DNA from: JBHEPS01 sp046261635
Lineage (GTDB): Bacteria; Acidobacteriota; Thermoanaerobaculia; Gp7-AA8
Length of the DNA: 6,151 nucleotides
Direction of reading: 5' to 3'
Assembly (NCBI GenBank): GCA_046261635.1
Contig: JBHEOL010000325.1
Span: 1-6,151, forward strand
Part shown: positions 4,178-6,151 of the stretch, piece by piece
Position numbering within the stretch: the first letter of the stretch is position 1
How the letters are laid out: each line of letters begins with the position of its first letter
Notes under the pieces: model-generated
What the model saw: only the letters and a program-made list of their open reading frames with translations
Database searches by the model: none
Told to the model about the DNA's origin: nothing
Program-made: the position numbers and the translations under genes

Positions 4178-6151
4178 GTGATCGATCGAGAAGTCCGGGC
4201 GGTTCTGCTGGCCGTGGCAATGCTCCTTCTGCCCGGCAGTTCTCTGTTTGCAATAGACGCAATTCTCACGGGTGAGCATCTCCAGCTCTCCTTCGAGGGA
4301 TGGGATGCTTCGCACGGGCTTCCCCAGAGCTCGGTACAGAAGGTCGTGCAGACCGACGATGGGTATCTCTGGATCGGGACGATGGGGGGGCTCGCCCGGT
4401 TCGACGGCGCGCGATTCCGCGTCTTCGACCGGAAGACGACCCCTGAGCTCGGAGACAGCCTCGTCCAGGCGCTTCTCGCCGACGGCGATCTTCTCTGGAT
4501 CGGCACCGGATCCGGCGGAGCTCTGGTGTACGACGGCGAGACCTTCCGGCGCATCGAAGGCCTTCCGTCCGACATGGTGTGGGACTTCACCCGGGGAGGG
4601 GACGGCCGGATCTGGGTCGCGACGCAGGCGGGGCTCGCGGTCATCGGGCAGGCGGGCGCCAAGCGAGTCAGCATTCCCGGAATCCCGATGGATGCACCTT
4701 TCTTCGCGCTCGCCACGGACGCGCACGGAGCCGTCTGGGGAGGCACCGAGCAGGGAGTGCTGTTTCAGATCGACACTCACGAAGTGACCACCTGGGGAAG
4801 GGATGACGGACTTCCGGTGGCCGCGATCCGAACCATCAGAGAGGACGGGGCCGGCGCGATGTGGATCGGCACCGAGTCCGGCCTGATCCGCTACAACGGG
4901 GTTTCTTTCGAACGTTTCACCACGCGCGACGGGCTGGCCAGCAACGTCGTGCGGGCGATCATCCCGGACTACGAGGGAGATCTCTGGGTCGGGACTTACG
5001 GAGGGTTGAGCCGCCGGCGCGGGGAGCGGTTCGATTCCTACGATCGCTCGGAGCTTTCGAGTGAGACGATCCGGTCGCTTCTCGCCGACCGGGAGGGGAA
5101 CCTCTGGATCGGAACGGGTGGCGGTGGCCTTCTCCGGGCGCGTCCCGCGCTGGTGCGATCGCTGCCGAGCAGCGAGGCGATCGGGTTCGCGCGCTCGGTG
5201 CTCGAGACACGGTCGGCATCGGTATGGGTCGGCACGTTCGGCGACGGCGCGCTCGAGATCCGCGACGGGGAGACGCGAAGACTGACCATGGCTGACGGGC
5301 TCCCCGACGACGTCGTTTACTCACTCGCCGAGGATGACGAGGGGCGAATCTGGCTCGGAACACGGAACGGAGTGGCGCGCTGGAACGGCTCGCGCTTCGA
5401 TCGGGTCCTCGCGGATCCCGAGACCTTCGCAAGCCGCGTGGCCCGCGCGCTGTTCATCGACGCGGACGGCGCGCTCTGGATCGGCACGCTCCGCGGCATT
5501 TACCGCTGGGATGAAAGCGGAATCCGCGAATTCGGCCGCACCGAGGGAATGGCCGGGGACGCCGTGTTCAACTTCGCTCAGTCCCGCGACGGAACGCTGT
5601 GGGCGGCGTCTTACGGCGGAGGACTTCATCGCCTGGAAGGCGCGAGATTCGTCCCGGTTCCCTCGGGGCCGGATGTTCCGACCTCGCGAGTCTGGTCCAT
5701 CACGATCGACGACGATGGAACTCTCTGGATGGGTTCACGGGGCGCGGGTCTGGTCCGCTACCGCGACGGGGAGTTCTTCGCATTCGACACGCGCGCGGGG
5801 CTGTTCGATGACGTCGTCTATCAGGTCATCGAGGACGGGCAGGGGCGTCTCTGGATGTCGGGCAACAAGGGGATCTTCGCGGTGCTCAAGAGCGAGCTCG
5901 AAGAGTTTTCGGCCGGGAATCGGTCGCAGATCACCACCCTCACCCTCGGCAAGGCCGAGGGGATGCGGAGTCCCGAGTGCAACGGGGCTACCCAGCCGGC
6001 CGGCTGGCGGACTCACAATGGGCTGATTCTCTTCCCCACGCTCGATGGGATCGCCGTCGTCGATCCCGATTCGGCCAGGCGTTCCGTCAGCGACCCCAAG
6101 GTGATCGTCGAAGCCCTGCTCGTCAACGGCAAAGCGATCGCAATGGACGAA
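4178..6151 (+). CDS. Exported two-component-type propeller sensor (N-terminal part, runs off window)
   Basis: A GTG-started frame stays open for 658 codons to the last base. Residues 1-25 are a signal peptide: MIDREVR, a hydrophobic segment, then SLFA. Domain Reg_prop (PF07494) repeats follow, each ending in a form of LWIGT..GL.RYDG. The repeat tryptophans fall at 65, 107, 146, 187, 229, 270, 310, 350, 392, 434, 475, 517 and 559. A degenerate 14th blade is GLILFPTLDGIAVVDP (615-630), after the family hallmark SPECNGATQPAGW. Fourteen blades fit two stacked seven-bladed propellers, as in periplasmic sensors of hybrid two-component systems. The last residues, with VIVEALLVNGK, look like the entry to a Y_Y_Y domain (PF07495). 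In such proteins a membrane helix and a cytoplasmic output module (histidine kinase, GGDEF or other) usually follow; which one cannot be seen. The ligand is unknown. The link to the upstream N-degron genes is probably only positional. Confidence 0.9.
   Translation, partial: MIDREVRAVLLAVAMLLLPGSSLFAIDAILTGEHLQLSFEGWDASHGLPQSSVQKVVQTDDGYLWIGTMGGLARFDGARFRVFDRKTTPELGDSLVQALLADGDLLWIGTGSGGALVYDGETFRRIEGLPSDMVWDFTRGGDGRIWVATQAGLAVIGQAGAKRVSIPGIPMDAPFFALATDAHGAVWGGTEQGVLFQIDTHEVTTWGRDDGLPVAAIRTIREDGAGAMWIGTESGLIRYNGVSFERFTTRDGLASNVVRAIIPDYEGDLWVGTYGGLSRRRGERFDSYDRSELSSETIRSLLADREGNLWIGTGGGGLLRARPALVRSLPSSEAIGFARSVLETRSASVWVGTFGDGALEIRDGETRRLTMADGLPDDVVYSLAEDDEGRIWLGTRNGVARWNGSRFDRVLADPETFASRVARALFIDADGALWIGTLRGIYRWDESGIREFGRTEGMAGDAVFNFAQSRDGTLWAASYGGGLHRLEGARFVPVPSGPDVPTSRVWSITIDDDGTLWMGSRGAGLVRYRDGEFFAFDTRAGLFDDVVYQVIEDGQGRLWMSGNKGIFAVLKSELEEFSAGNRSQITTLTLGKAEGMRSPECNGATQPAGWRTHNGLILFPTLDGIAVVDPDSARRSVSDPKVIVEALLVNGKAIAMDE

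Noticed and set aside
4076..4780. A 234-codon minus-strand frame over the aat to sensor gap
   Set aside because: Most of it lies opposite the propeller repeats, whose periodic WIGT motifs show the plus strand is coding. The translation resembles no family.

Overview
This GC-rich window holds five protein-coding genes and one unusual repeat element. The left and right genes run off the window. The gene mix (ClpS/ClpA/Aat, a DUF1579 exported protein and a long periplasmic two-component-type propeller sensor) and the heptamer-rich intergenic DNA fit a Gram-negative bacterium such as an Acidobacteriota lineage. That placement is an inference from gene content and general sequence style; no rRNA or other marker is present.

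Layout: (1) 1-492, minus strand: the N-terminal 164 residues of a secreted DUF1579-family protein. It is transcribed leftward and has a good Shine-Dalgarno sequence and a plausible -10 box. (2) 493-805: the divergent intergenic region. Most of it is a 222-bp element (536-757) made of two 77-bp arms. Each arm is exactly 11 in-phase heptamers, the arms are imperfect inverted copies of each other, and they flank a 68-bp core. (3) 806-4066, plus strand: a compact clpS-clpA-aat cluster. clpS and clpA overlap by ATGA and aat follows after 34 bp. (4) 4067-4177: a short gap with one small hairpin. (5) 4178 to the window end, plus strand: a GTG-started exported sensor with 13 clear propeller blades and a degenerate 14th. 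It is heading into a Y_Y_Y-type domain when the window ends.

The central cluster encodes most of the bacterial Leu/N-degron pathway. Aat attaches Leu or Phe to proteins with basic N-termini. ClpS recognises such N-terminal residues and hands the protein to ClpA, which unfolds it for the ClpP peptidase (not encoded here). Writer, reader and unfoldase appear co-transcribed, so co-regulation is likely. No wholly new enzymatic system is visible. The most unexplained item is the double-armed heptamer element, which lies against the promoter region of the DUF1579 gene and only 48 bp upstream of clpS.
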